Source of the DNA: an uncultured Pelosinus sp. | GTDB taxonomy: Bacteria > Bacillota > Negativicutes > Sporomusales > Acetonemataceae | Reading direction: 5' to 3' | DNA length: 14,390 bases | Assembly: GCA_900542835.1 (NCBI GenBank) | Contig: UQPB01000061.1 | Coordinates: 1 to 14,390, forward strand | Part shown: positions 1 through 6,412 of the stretch, in pieces | Position numbering within the stretch: the stretch's first letter is position 1 | Layout of the letters: the number at the start of each line of letters is the position of its first letter | The notes under the pieces: generated by a model | Database searches by the model: none | Told to the model about the DNA's origin: nothing | What the model saw: the letters and a program-made list of their open reading frames with translations, nothing else | Translations under genes and position numbers: made by a program

Positions 1-55
1 GAGCAGAGGACTGAAAATCCTCGTGTCGACGGTTCGATTCCGCCCTGCGGCACCA
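1..55 (+). tRNA. tRNA-Phe (GAA), 3' part only
   Basis: Only the last three quarters of the gene is inside the window; the acceptor 5' strand and most of the D arm are cut off by the left edge. The anticodon stem (6-10 with 18-22) closes a 7-base loop CTGAAAA with anticodon GAA at 13-15. The variable loop is GTGTC (23-27) and the T loop is TTCGATT (33-39). The acceptor 3' strand CTGCGGC (45-51) is followed by A and an encoded CCA ending at 55. The T stem (28-32 with 40-44) has one A-C mismatch (29 with 43), where a G-U pair is usual. The identity call is firm; the mismatch is noted separately. Confidence 0.93.
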
Positions 56-57
56 AT

Positions 58-97
58 CGATCCCTGTGTATGAAAATACGCAGGGATCGTATTTTTT
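58..97 (+). terminator. Intrinsic terminator after tRNA-Phe
   Basis: The arms 58-70 and 77-89 pair over 13 bp (CGATCCCTG core, one G-T wobble) around a 6-base loop, followed by TATTTTTT. It starts three bases after the tRNA CCA end, so it ends the tRNA transcript. Confidence 0.88.
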
Positions 98-127
98 CGA
101 GGAATATTTGTTTTATTGACTGGACTG

Positions 128-155
128 ACAGGAATTTGTAAATGTGCTGCAGAAC
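128..155 (+). promoter_or_regulatory. Candidate SigH-type promoter for the histidine kinase
   Basis: ACAGGAATT at 128-136 matches the SigH -35 consensus RNAGGAWWW at every position. After a 12-base spacer, GCAGAAC at 149-155 matches the -10 consensus RNNGAAT except for the last base. The pair lies about 50 bases upstream of the kinase start and after the tRNA terminator. A weak SigA-like alternative is TTGACT at 116-121 with a poor -10 near 139. SigH is known in Bacillus to drive several sporulation-initiation genes, which would suit a soluble kinase. This rests on motif match only. Confidence 0.38.
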
Positions 156-206
156 AGAAGAAGGCGTTGGGATGTTGCAGGGGATTTCCGTGGGAGGTGA
201 GACAGG

Positions 207-1064
207 GTGAATCCGTATTCCGAAATGACACGGCAGACGGCTCTGTTTGACCGGCCGGAGGCGATAGCGGCAGACGACGCATCTCTGATTTATCTCCAGG
301 TCGAGGGCCAGCCCAAAGAGGAGGCCTGCGAAAAAAGGCAGCTGCTTGAAGAAATGTCCCGGCTCGACAGACTGAATCTGGTGGGGGAAATGGCGGCAAG
401 CGTCGGCCATGAGGTGCGCAATCCGATGACCACGGTCCGAGGCTTTCTGCAAATGCTGCGTTCCAAGCCGGAGTTGACCGGCTTTACCTCGTATTTTGAT
501 TTAATGGTTGACGAACTGGACCGGGCCAATAGTATTATCACTGAGTTTTTATCGATTGCCAAGAATCATTTAAGTCAGCAGCAGCCGGGTAAACTGGAGC
601 AGGTGATTGCCGTGCTGATGCCGATGCTTGACGCCGGCGCGCTTATGACCGGCACTACGGTGCTGTTTATGGGAGGGCCGGTACCGCCGGTTGTTATGGC
701 GGAACGGGATATCCGCCAACTGGTGCTTAACCTGGTTAGAAACGCTTCCGAGGTCACGCCCAGCGGCGGGCAGATTATCATTCGCACCTATGTGGAAAAT
801 GACAAGGTTGTGCTGGCGATCAGCGACCAGGGGCCGGGAATTCCAGCTGATGTTCAGCAGAAGCTGGGAACAGCCTTTTTTACCACCAAGGAGAAGGGAA
901 CCGGCATCGGACTTACGGTTTGCCGCCATATCGCCGAGCGGCATCACGCCGATCTGGCGTTTCGCACCGGACCGCAGGGGACGACCTTTTATGTCTTTTT
1001 TCCGATGGCCAAAGCCGATGAAGCGCGGCCGGCGGCTGCCACCGCTGAAACAGCCGACAGCTGA
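207..1064 (+). CDS. Soluble orphan sensor histidine kinase (sporulation-kinase-like)
   Basis: A 285-residue cytoplasmic histidine kinase. After about 55 poorly recognisable N-terminal residues comes a HisKA dimerisation domain with phospho-acceptor His68 in the context GHEVRNPMTTVRGFLQML. A HATPase_c domain follows: N box with N175/N179, G1 DQGPG (207-211), F box FFTTK (224-228), G2 GTGIGL (231-236). No signal peptide, membrane segment or full PAS domain is visible, so any input must come through the short N-terminus or a partner. The GTG start is chosen because GGAGG (193-197) sits 9 bases upstream. No response regulator is adjacent; tRNA genes lie on both sides. The HEVRNPxTxxRGFLQ box resembles the kinases that feed Spo0F/Spo0A in spore formers, but the target cannot be read from the sequence. 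Confidence 0.9.
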   Translation: MNPYSEMTRQTALFDRPEAIAADDASLIYLQVEGQPKEEACEKRQLLEEMSRLDRLNLVGEMAASVGHEVRNPMTTVRGFLQMLRSKPELTGFTSYFDLMVDELDRANSIITEFLSIAKNHLSQQQPGKLEQVIAVLMPMLDAGALMTGTTVLFMGGPVPPVVMAERDIRQLVLNLVRNASEVTPSGGQIIIRTYVENDKVVLAISDQGPGIPADVQQKLGTAFFTTKEKGTGIGLTVCRHIAERHHADLAFRTGPQGTTFYVFFPMAKADEARPAAATAETADS

Positions 1065-1117
1065 CGACAGGCGGCTATGCCGTCTTGACCGGTTTTTCCA
1101 CACCGCTGTTGTCAGCT
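1059..1117 (+). terminator. Structured 3' end of the kinase transcript, possible weak terminator
   Basis: AGCTGACGACA (1059-1069), which spans the kinase stop codon, can pair over 11 bp (one G-U) with TGTTGTCAGCT (1107-1117). A smaller hairpin GGCGG/CCGTC lies inside the loop. The 3' arm is followed by CTTTCTT rather than a clean T-tract. It could end the kinase transcript or protect its 3' end. It stops just before the tRNA-Gly promoter. Confidence 0.3.
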
Positions 1118-1122
1118 CTTTC

Positions 1123-1151
1123 TTGCACAGCTTTCATATCTATGCTATAAT
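1123..1151 (+). promoter_or_regulatory. SigA promoter of tRNA-Gly
   Basis: TTGCAC (1123-1128), a 17-base spacer and a perfect TATAAT (1146-1151). A TG at 1143-1144 gives an extended -10. Expected transcription start is near 1158, about 20 bases before the mature tRNA 5' end. Confidence 0.75.
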
Positions 1152-1178
1152 TTTTTTGTAGAAATACCAGTTCTATGT

Positions 1179-1253
1179 GCGGGCGTAGCTCAGTGGTAGA
1201 GTACCGGCTTCCCAAGCCGTGGGTCGAGGGTTCGAATCCCTTTGCCCGCTCCA
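1179..1253 (+). tRNA. tRNA-Gly (CCC)
   Basis: A complete cloverleaf. Acceptor GCGGGCG pairs with TGCCCGC, D stem GCTC/GAGT, anticodon loop TTCCCAA with anticodon CCC at 1211-1213, T arm GAGGG-TTCGAAT-CCCTT, discriminator T and encoded CCA (1251-1253). The outermost anticodon-stem pair is C-T; the other four pair normally. The gene stands alone, with its own promoter and terminator. Confidence 0.95.
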
Positions 1254-1260
1254 GAGAACG

Positions 1261-1300
1261 AAAGGCTTCCGGCGATTGGCCGGGAGCCTTTTTCGTTTTT
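1261..1300 (+). terminator. Intrinsic terminator of tRNA-Gly
   Basis: AGGCTTCCGGC (1263-1273) pairs with GCCGGGAGCCT over 11 bp with one T-G, around a 5-base GATTG loop, followed by TTTTCGTTTTTT. The 5' arm shares a 12-base sequence with the terminators near 9839 and 14293. Confidence 0.88.
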
Positions 1301-1447
1301 TGCCGGTTGGCCGGCAGGAATATCTTTTCATGCTGTTCTGTTCGTTTGCCTAATCCTGTGGCGGCCGGGGCCTGCCGTCCAGCCGAAAGCCGAGGCGGCA
1401 TACCCTCTAAAATTGGCTTTAGTGAATAGTCAGTTCCGATAAGGGTA
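1301..1447. other. Intergenic stretch without recognisable gene
   Basis: This is the first part of the 413-base gap between tRNA-Gly and dppB. Apart from a small hairpin TGCCGG/CCGGCA just after the tRNA terminator, I see no coding signal or conserved RNA here. The open frames on either strand lack a ribosome-binding site. The rest of the gap holds the dpp promoter, the leader terminator and a possible leader ORF. Confidence 0.6.
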
Positions 1448-1476
1448 TTGACAATAGTGACCGCGAGTGCGATAAT
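1448..1476 (+). promoter_or_regulatory. SigA promoter of the dpp-amidohydrolase operon
   Basis: A perfect TTGACA (1448-1453), a 17-base spacer and GATAAT (1471-1476), five of six matches to the -10. The predicted start is near 1483, so the transcript runs almost at once into the terminator hairpin at 1486. This leaves a leader of about 184 bases before dppB. Confidence 0.75.
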
Positions 1477-1485
1477 ACAAACCAA

Positions 1486-1520
1486 AGCAATGGTGCGAAA
1501 GCACCATTGCTCTTTTTTTT
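1486..1520 (+). terminator. Leader terminator immediately downstream of the dpp promoter
   Basis: AGCAATGGTGC (1486-1496) pairs perfectly over 11 bp with GCACCATTGCT (1501-1511) around a GAAA tetraloop, followed by C and eight T. It has all features of a strong intrinsic terminator, yet it starts only about 3 bases after the expected transcription start. It should release an RNA of about 36 bases unless bypassed. There is no room upstream for a competing antiterminator hairpin, so any control would have to act on the polymerase, the hairpin itself or promoter escape. Confidence 0.8.
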
Positions 1521-1582
1521 ATATCGAGAGCAGCCCGGACGATGCAGCGGGAGCTGAACAGGCGAGCCGCTGATACGGGCAA

Positions 1583-1666
1583 ATGGAGGTGAGGCTTTTT
1601 TGCAAGGATAGAATGCGCGGCGTCTTCCTGTCATTGCGGTTAGTCTTGCCAAAGGAGGGGCAGTAA
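1583..1666 (+). CDS. Possible leader peptide ORF abutting dppB
   Basis: An open frame of 27 codons from ATG 1583, or 17 codons from the internal ATG 1613 (preceded by AAGGATAG at 1604-1611), ends with TAA at 1664-1666. The next base starts the dppB GTG codon. The shorter product reads MRGVFLSLRLVLPKEGQ. The dppB Shine-Dalgarno sequence (AAAGGAGGGG, 1651-1660) lies inside the last codons, so its translation would be coupled to dppB. A second strong SD-like sequence, GGAGGTGAG (1585-1593), also lies here. It may be chance; no homology is recognised. Confidence 0.3.
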   Translation: MEVRLFCKDRMRGVFLSLRLVLPKEGQ

Positions 1667-2620
1667 GTGGGAGCTTATGTATGTAACCGTTTGCTCATCT
1701 CGATTCCGGTCCTTTTTCTCATTTCTGTGGGGGCGTTCATTCTGGTGCATTTGACGCCTGGTGATCCTGCGGATATGTACATTTCACCGGATATGACCAA
1801 GGAGCAGATTGAATTGACTAGAATCGCATTAGGCTTAGATAAGCCTTGGCTGGTTCAATATTTTGACTGGATCAAAAATCTGGCTGGTGGCAACCTGGGC
1901 TTTTCGTTTACTAATCGTCAGCCGGTAGAGGAAATCATTCTGCAGCGTCTTAGTCCGACCCTGATTTTGATGAGCGTCAGTCTGCTGGTTGCCTATCTGA
2001 CGGCAATTCCGCTGGGAATCGTTGCAGCGCTGAACCGAAATTTGTTTTTTGATCGCTTTATTGTCGGCTGGACCTTCTTCAATGTTTCGTTTCCGCCGTT
2101 CTTTTTAGGGCTGGCGTTAATCTATGTGTTAGCTGTGCAGCTGGCTATCTTCCCGACAGGCGGTATGGGGGTTTTGGGACGGGAGAATGATATCGTAAGC
2201 CGGGGGATGCATTTGGTGCTGCCGGTAATCGTAATGGCCTCCCAGTTCTCCGCCAACATGATCCGCTATGTCCGGGCCAGTGTTTTAGACGTTTTGGCGC
2301 AAAATTACATTCGCACTGCTGTTTCAAAGGGCTTATCGGGCTGGCAGATATTGCTGTCTCATGTATTTCGCAACTCGTTGATTCCGATTATCACAGTAGT
2401 CGGCACGGATTTGCCCAAAATAATCGGCGGCGCCGTTATTACCGAGCAAATTTTTCAGTGGCCCGGGATTGGTTCGCTGACCGTAGCGGCAATCAACTCT
2501 CGCGATTATCCGATTTTGATGGCGGTCGTTATTTTGTCGGCGGTCGTCGTCCTGCTGGCGAATTTGCTGGTGGATGTACTGTATGCGGTTATTGACCCGC
2601 GTATCCGGTACGGGAAGTGA
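1667..2620 (+). CDS. dppB: Peptide-type ABC transporter permease, DppB/OppB family
   Basis: A 317-residue inner-membrane permease that forms half of the channel of a family 5 (dipeptide, oligopeptide or nickel type) importer. The N-terminal helix (about 9-29) is followed by the conserved HLTPGDPA segment. About five more hydrophobic helices follow, with the EAA coupling loop near 216-240 (RTAVSKGLSGWQILLSHVFR) that contacts the ATPase. The C-terminus is the family-typical DPRIRYGK. The GTG start is supported by GGAGG (1654-1658) eight bases upstream. It is first in the operon, with dppC 11 bases downstream. Substrate cannot be read from permease sequence; dpp is used as a family name. Confidence 0.93.
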   Translation: MGAYVCNRLLISIPVLFLISVGAFILVHLTPGDPADMYISPDMTKEQIELTRIALGLDKPWLVQYFDWIKNLAGGNLGFSFTNRQPVEEIILQRLSPTLILMSVSLLVAYLTAIPLGIVAALNRNLFFDRFIVGWTFFNVSFPPFFLGLALIYVLAVQLAIFPTGGMGVLGRENDIVSRGMHLVLPVIVMASQFSANMIRYVRASVLDVLAQNYIRTAVSKGLSGWQILLSHVFRNSLIPIITVVGTDLPKIIGGAVITEQIFQWPGIGSLTVAAINSRDYPILMAVVILSAVVVLLANLLVDVLYAVIDPRIRYGK

Positions 2621-2631
2621 GGTGTGCTGGG

Positions 2632-3582
2632 ATGAATACAGATAAATTTGTGCTGATAACGCCTAACGGCGCAACCGCTGATTTGACGGCAGTTCCGTCT
2701 TATGACGCAGGCAGCAAGACTGCGGCCGCGACAGAAGCGGCGGAATCCTGGGCCCAAATTACCTGGCGCCGGTTTTGCCGGAATAAAGTAGCCTTAGGCA
2801 GTCTGATGGCATTTTTGGCCATCCTGGTGACGGCCATACTGGCGCCGCTGCTCGCGCCGTTTGACCCCAATCAGACTGTGGGCGCTTTTGCCGCGGCCCC
2901 GTCGGCCGTTCATCTTTTGGGAACCGACGATGTAGGGCGCGATGTGCTGAGCCGGCTTATCTACGGCTCCAGAGTATCGCTTATTGTCGGTGTGGGATCG
3001 GTATTGATCTATGCTGCCATCGGGATCGCGCTGGGACTGTTGTCCGGTTATTTCGGCGGCATGGCCGACAGTGTCATCATGCGGATAACAGAAGTATTCA
3101 TGGCCTATCCGCATTTCATGATTATCATGGTTATCGTCAGTTTGATCGGTCCGAATATGCTGACGGTTATGCTGGTTATGGGCTTTATGGGCTGGCCGCC
3201 GATTTGCCGGCTGGTGCGCGGGGAAGTGCTGCGGATTAAGTCAATGGACTATATCGCGGCGGCAACTGTTACAGGTTATTCATCCTATACGATTGTATTC
3301 AAGCATATATTGCCGAACGTCTTGTCGCCGATTCTGGTGAACGCTACCTTCGGTATCGCTTCAGCAATATTGATGGAGGCCTCCTTGAGCTTTCTCGGTC
3401 TGGGCGTACAGCCGCCGACCTCCAGCTGGGGCAATATGCTGACAAGTGCACAATCGCTTACGGTTTTGTCGGAAGAGCCGTGGCGGTGGATTCCGCCGGG
3501 TATAGCAATCTTAGCCGCCGTGCTGACAGTCAACTTCCTGGGTGATGGCCTGAATGAGGCTGTTGGCGGTGACGCTAAATAA
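2632..3582 (+). CDS. dppC: Peptide-type ABC transporter permease, DppC/OppC family
   Basis: The second channel subunit, 316 residues from ATG 2632. An in-frame GTG at 2617 would overlap the dppB stop; I prefer the ATG because GAGGTG (2619-2624) is 7 bases ahead of it. The N-terminus carries about 40 extra, low-complexity Ala/Thr-rich cytoplasmic residues before the WRRFCRNKVALGSLM segment. Then come the first helix, the conserved HLLGTDDVGRDVLSRLIYGSRVSL signature, four to five further helices, and the family C-terminal region SFLGLGVQPPTSSWGNML. It pairs with DppB. The binding-protein gene follows after 49 bases. Confidence 0.93.
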   Translation: MNTDKFVLITPNGATADLTAVPSYDAGSKTAAATEAAESWAQITWRRFCRNKVALGSLMAFLAILVTAILAPLLAPFDPNQTVGAFAAAPSAVHLLGTDDVGRDVLSRLIYGSRVSLIVGVGSVLIYAAIGIALGLLSGYFGGMADSVIMRITEVFMAYPHFMIIMVIVSLIGPNMLTVMLVMGFMGWPPICRLVRGEVLRIKSMDYIAAATVTGYSSYTIVFKHILPNVLSPILVNATFGIASAILMEASLSFLGLGVQPPTSSWGNMLTSAQSLTVLSEEPWRWIPPGIAILAAVLTVNFLGDGLNEAVGGDAK

Positions 3583-3631
3583 CAGTGGTAGGTATCAACA
3601 AAACAGATAAAAAGAAAGCGGGGAAGTGCAA

Positions 3632-5269
3632 ATGGGATTATTAAGTTGGCTGCGAGCGCAAACACTGCTGGTTTTGGGAGTTGCTTTGCTGCTGGGAGGC
3701 GCACTGGTGAGCGGCTGCGGCAGCAGCAAGGAAGAGAATACGGCGGCTAAATCGGATATCTTGTATATCGGCATGGCCAACCCGCCGGAATTTTTTAACC
3801 CGTTCTTAAATCCCGGCATTGCCGGTAAATTTTCGATCCGTTTTATGTATGATACACTTTTAGGTATGCCTGAGCCGAATGTGTTTACACCGGCGTTGGC
3901 AGAGAGCTTTGAAAGCAAGGATAATCAAAATTATACGATAAAGATTAACCCGAAAGCCAAATGGACCGACGGCAAACCGGTTACGGCAAGCGATGTCGCG
4001 TTTACGTTGAATGCAATTGCCAATCCTAAAGTCGAAACGTCTAAACGCAGTTATATTAAAATGCTGGAGGGCGTCAATGACCAGGGGCTGCTTGTGGAAG
4101 GCGCAAGCTCGATTGCCGGTGTGGTTGTGGTCGACGACCATACGCTGACACTAAAGACCAAAACGCCTGTCGACCCGAATTATCTGAAGGGCTTTTTAGG
4201 CTTTGAAGTTTTTATCGCTCCCAAGCATGTGTTTGAAAAGCTTGAACCGGCCGCAATTGCCAGCTCCGAGGCGGCAACCAAGCCGGCGGTTACCAGCGGA
4301 CCGTTTAAGTTTGTGGCCTATAAGACCAATGATCATGTCGAATATGAGGCGAATAGCGAGTATTATCAAGGCGCGCCGAAGCTGAAGAAAATATTTATCC
4401 GCATTATGAACGGCACCAATCTTGTAACTGAACTGAAGTCAGGCAACATTCACATGGTGGCCGGCGGCGGCATCGGGATTGTGCCGATTAAAGATCTGGA
4501 TATGCTGAAGAAAGACAGCAAGCTGGTTGTCAAAACGGCGCCGGCCTTGCAAGGGCAGTACCTGGATGTCAACAATAGTATGGCGGAATTTAATACGAAA
4601 TTCCGCCAAGCAATTACAACCGCTATTAATCGTCAGCAAATTGTCGATCAGCTTTATAAAGGCGCAGCCCAGCTTGTTCCGACCATTTATACTCCTGCCA
4701 GCCCTGTGTATGACAGTTCGGTAGCTTCGCTGCCTTACGACCCTGCGAAAGCAAAACAATTGCTGGCAGAGTCAGGCTTTGACGCATCCAGGGAGTTGAT
4801 CCTGTCGGTTCCGATTGGCAACGTGCTGCGTGAGCAGTCCGCTGATTTGATTCAGCAGGATTTGAAAGCGATCGGCTTAAATGTCAAACAGGAGAAGCTG
4901 GATTTTCCGACCCTGCTCGCCAGAGCCAGAAAAGGGGATTACCAAATGATTCTGATCGGCTACGCACTTCCGATCGATCCCGATTACAGCTCCTACTTTG
5001 TTCCCGGCGGCGCCAACAACTATGCCCATACCAACGATCCGAAGCTGACAAAAATGATGCTTGACGCGGCCTCTATGACGTCGGCGGAGCAGCGGAAGGC
5101 TGCCTACAGTGAAATCCAGAAGTACCTGAATCAGCAGCAGTTTATTACTTCCTTGTATGCGCAGGATTATATAATCGCCCAAAGCAAGCTGCTCAAGGGC
5201 GGCCTCAAAGAATTCTGGGATGGTTCGCTGGTTAACCTGCACGAATGGAGTCTTGACGGACAGCAGTAA
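3632..5269 (+). CDS. dppA: Family 5 extracellular solute-binding lipoprotein (DppA/OppA-like)
   Basis: The 545-residue substrate receptor of the importer. The signal peptide has a hydrophobic core (about 11-25) and lipobox V-S-G-C with Cys29 as the lipidated residue, so the mature protein is tethered outside the membrane. The family 5 signature lies at 111-126 (WTDGKPVTASDVAFTL). ATG 3632 is preferred over GTG 3626 because of spacing from the GGGG run at 3620-3623. Placing the receptor after both permeases and before the ATPases is less common than receptor first. The coding sequence contains a perfect 11-bp inverted repeat (4581-4608). Substrate is unknown; peptides, N-acyl amino acids, opines or nickel chelates are all handled by this family. 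Confidence 0.9.
   Translation: MGLLSWLRAQTLLVLGVALLLGGALVSGCGSSKEENTAAKSDILYIGMANPPEFFNPFLNPGIAGKFSIRFMYDTLLGMPEPNVFTPALAESFESKDNQNYTIKINPKAKWTDGKPVTASDVAFTLNAIANPKVETSKRSYIKMLEGVNDQGLLVEGASSIAGVVVVDDHTLTLKTKTPVDPNYLKGFLGFEVFIAPKHVFEKLEPAAIASSEAATKPAVTSGPFKFVAYKTNDHVEYEANSEYYQGAPKLKKIFIRIMNGTNLVTELKSGNIHMVAGGGIGIVPIKDLDMLKKDSKLVVKTAPALQGQYLDVNNSMAEFNTKFRQAITTAINRQQIVDQLYKGAAQLVPTIYTPASPVYDSSVASLPYDPAKAKQLLAESGFDASRELILSVPIGNVLREQSADLIQQDLKAIGLNVKQEKLDFPTLLARARKGDYQMILIGYALPIDPDYSSYFVPGGANNYAHTNDPKLTKMMLDAASMTSAEQRKAAYSEIQKYLNQQQFITSLYAQDYIIAQSKLLKGGLKEFWDGSLVNLHEWSLDGQQ
4581..4608 (+). repeat. Perfect inverted repeat inside the binding-protein gene
   Basis: TGGCGGAATTT (4581-4591) and AAATTCCGCCA (4598-4608) are exact reverse complements separated by AATACG. 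The mRNA could form an 11-bp hairpin in the middle of the reading frame. There is no T-tract behind it, so it is not a terminator. Confidence 0.8.
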
Positions 5270-5329
5270 GGAGAAGAACGAAAGACCAGGGCATTTGTCG
5301 GCGGTTGAGTATATTCAGGAGGTAATCGT

Positions 5330-6412
5330 ATGATGAAAGAAACGATTTTGAGCGTAAAAGATCTGACAATATCGTTTCAGACCCTGGACGGCAAGGTTTC
5401 TGCCGTTCAGGGGGTAACTTTTGATTTGCAAAAAGGCGAGACACTTGCCATCGTCGGTGAATCAGGCTCCGGTAAATCTGTTTCTGTAAAAGCTATCAAC
5501 CGCGTATTGCCAAAAGGCAATACGCGGTATGAGCAAGGCCGGATTATTTATCAGGGCAGGAACTTGCTTGAACTGCCGGAGCCTGAGATGGAAAAGATTC
5601 GCGGCAAGAAAATTGCCATGATTTTTCAGGATCCGATGACCTCCCTGAATCCGACAATGACTGTCGGCAGGCAGATTGCGGAATCAATTATGAAGCATCA
5701 GGAAATGTCAAAAGCGGATGCGATGAAGGAAGCTGTCAATCTGATCAAGCTTGTCGGCATCCGGAATCCGGAAGAGAGCAGCAAAAATTATCCGCATCAA
5801 TTTTCCGGGGGAATGCGGCAGCGGGTTATGATTGCTCTCTCTCTGGCCTGCAGGCCGGATATCCTCATTGCTGACGAGCCGACCACGGCATTGGACGTAA
5901 CGATTCAAGCCCAGATTTTAGACCTGATTGATGAGCTGAAGCAAAAGCTGCAGATGTCTGTTATCTTTATTACCCATGATTTAGGTGTTGTGGCCCATGT
6001 CGCCGACCGGGTAGCGGTTATGTACGCAGGCAGGATTGTCGAATATGGAACTGCCGAGGAAATATTTTATTATCCGCAGCATCCCTATACCTGGGGACTG
6101 ATTTGCTCTATGCCCTCGCTTGATACAACAGATTCGAGCTTATACAGCATTCCCGGCGCGCCGCCGAACCTCCTGAACATGCCGCCAGGAGACGCTTTTG
6201 CGCCAAGAAACGCCTATGCGCTGGCTATTGATTTTGAACAAAAGCCGCCTTTATTTAAGGTAAGCGATTCGCATTACGCCGCCAGCTGGCTTTTGCACCC
6301 AGCGGCGCCAAAGGTTGTTCCGCCGGCGGAAATTCTGCGGCGCCACCGGCTGTTCAAGTCTTTCTATGAAAGTAATGAGGAGGTGGGGGCTTGTGATGAA
6401 AGGCGGGCCTGA
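5330..6412 (+). CDS. dppD: ABC transporter ATPase, DppD/OppD family, lacking the C-terminal cysteines
   Basis: A 360-residue cytoplasmic ATPase. Walker A GESGSGKS (43-50), Q-loop Gln100, signature FSGGMRQR (158-165), Walker B ILIADE (178-183) and switch His216 are all intact. The C-terminal oligopeptide-importer domain (about 235-325) is present. However, the cysteine motif of the family (CxFxPRC, six residues, C, later C) reads Asp288, Asn294, Asp301 and Ser319 at the aligned positions, so it could not hold a [4Fe-4S] cluster. About 35 extra residues follow this domain. The ATG start has AGGAGG (5317-5322) 7 bases ahead; a second ATG follows directly. A perfect 13-bp inverted repeat lies just after Walker A. 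The end overlaps dppF by 20 bases. Confidence 0.93.
   Translation: MMKETILSVKDLTISFQTLDGKVSAVQGVTFDLQKGETLAIVGESGSGKSVSVKAINRVLPKGNTRYEQGRIIYQGRNLLELPEPEMEKIRGKKIAMIFQDPMTSLNPTMTVGRQIAESIMKHQEMSKADAMKEAVNLIKLVGIRNPEESSKNYPHQFSGGMRQRVMIALSLACRPDILIADEPTTALDVTIQAQILDLIDELKQKLQMSVIFITHDLGVVAHVADRVAVMYAGRIVEYGTAEEIFYYPQHPYTWGLICSMPSLDTTDSSLYSIPGAPPNLLNMPPGDAFAPRNAYALAIDFEQKPPLFKVSDSHYAASWLLHPAAPKVVPPAEILRRHRLFKSFYESNEEVGACDERRA
5499..5528 (+). repeat. Perfect 13-bp inverted repeat inside dppD
   Basis: ACCGCGTATTGCC (5499-5511) and GGCAATACGCGGT (5516-5528) are exact reverse complements around an AAAA loop, about 170 bases into dppD. This would be a very stable mRNA hairpin in the middle of coding sequence. 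No T-tract follows. It encodes the short loop after the Walker A helix (NRVLPKGNTRY). Confidence 0.85.

Noticed and set aside
570..1103. Minus-strand ORF of 177 codons across the histidine kinase gene
   Set aside because: It lies antisense to clear HisKA/HATPase coding sequence, has no recognisable domain or ribosome-binding site, and is a frame shadow.
1175..1485. Protein-coding ORFs on both strands over the tRNA-Gly gene
   Set aside because: They overlap a complete tRNA and its terminator and have no coding features.
1831..1848. AGGCTTAGATAAGCCT inverted repeat in dppB
   Set aside because: Only 6-7 bp, with a minimal loop, in normal coding sequence; too weak to claim a function alongside the longer repeats.
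5845..5856. GGCCTGCAGGCC palindrome in dppD
   Set aside because: It encodes the ordinary SLACRPD stretch after the signature motif. A 12-base palindrome with no loop is not expected to form a useful hairpin and can arise by chance in GC-rich codons.
6315..6392. Longer dppF start inside dppD
   Set aside because: There is no ribosome-binding site, the residues are unlike the family, and GTG 6393 has GGAGG at suitable spacing.
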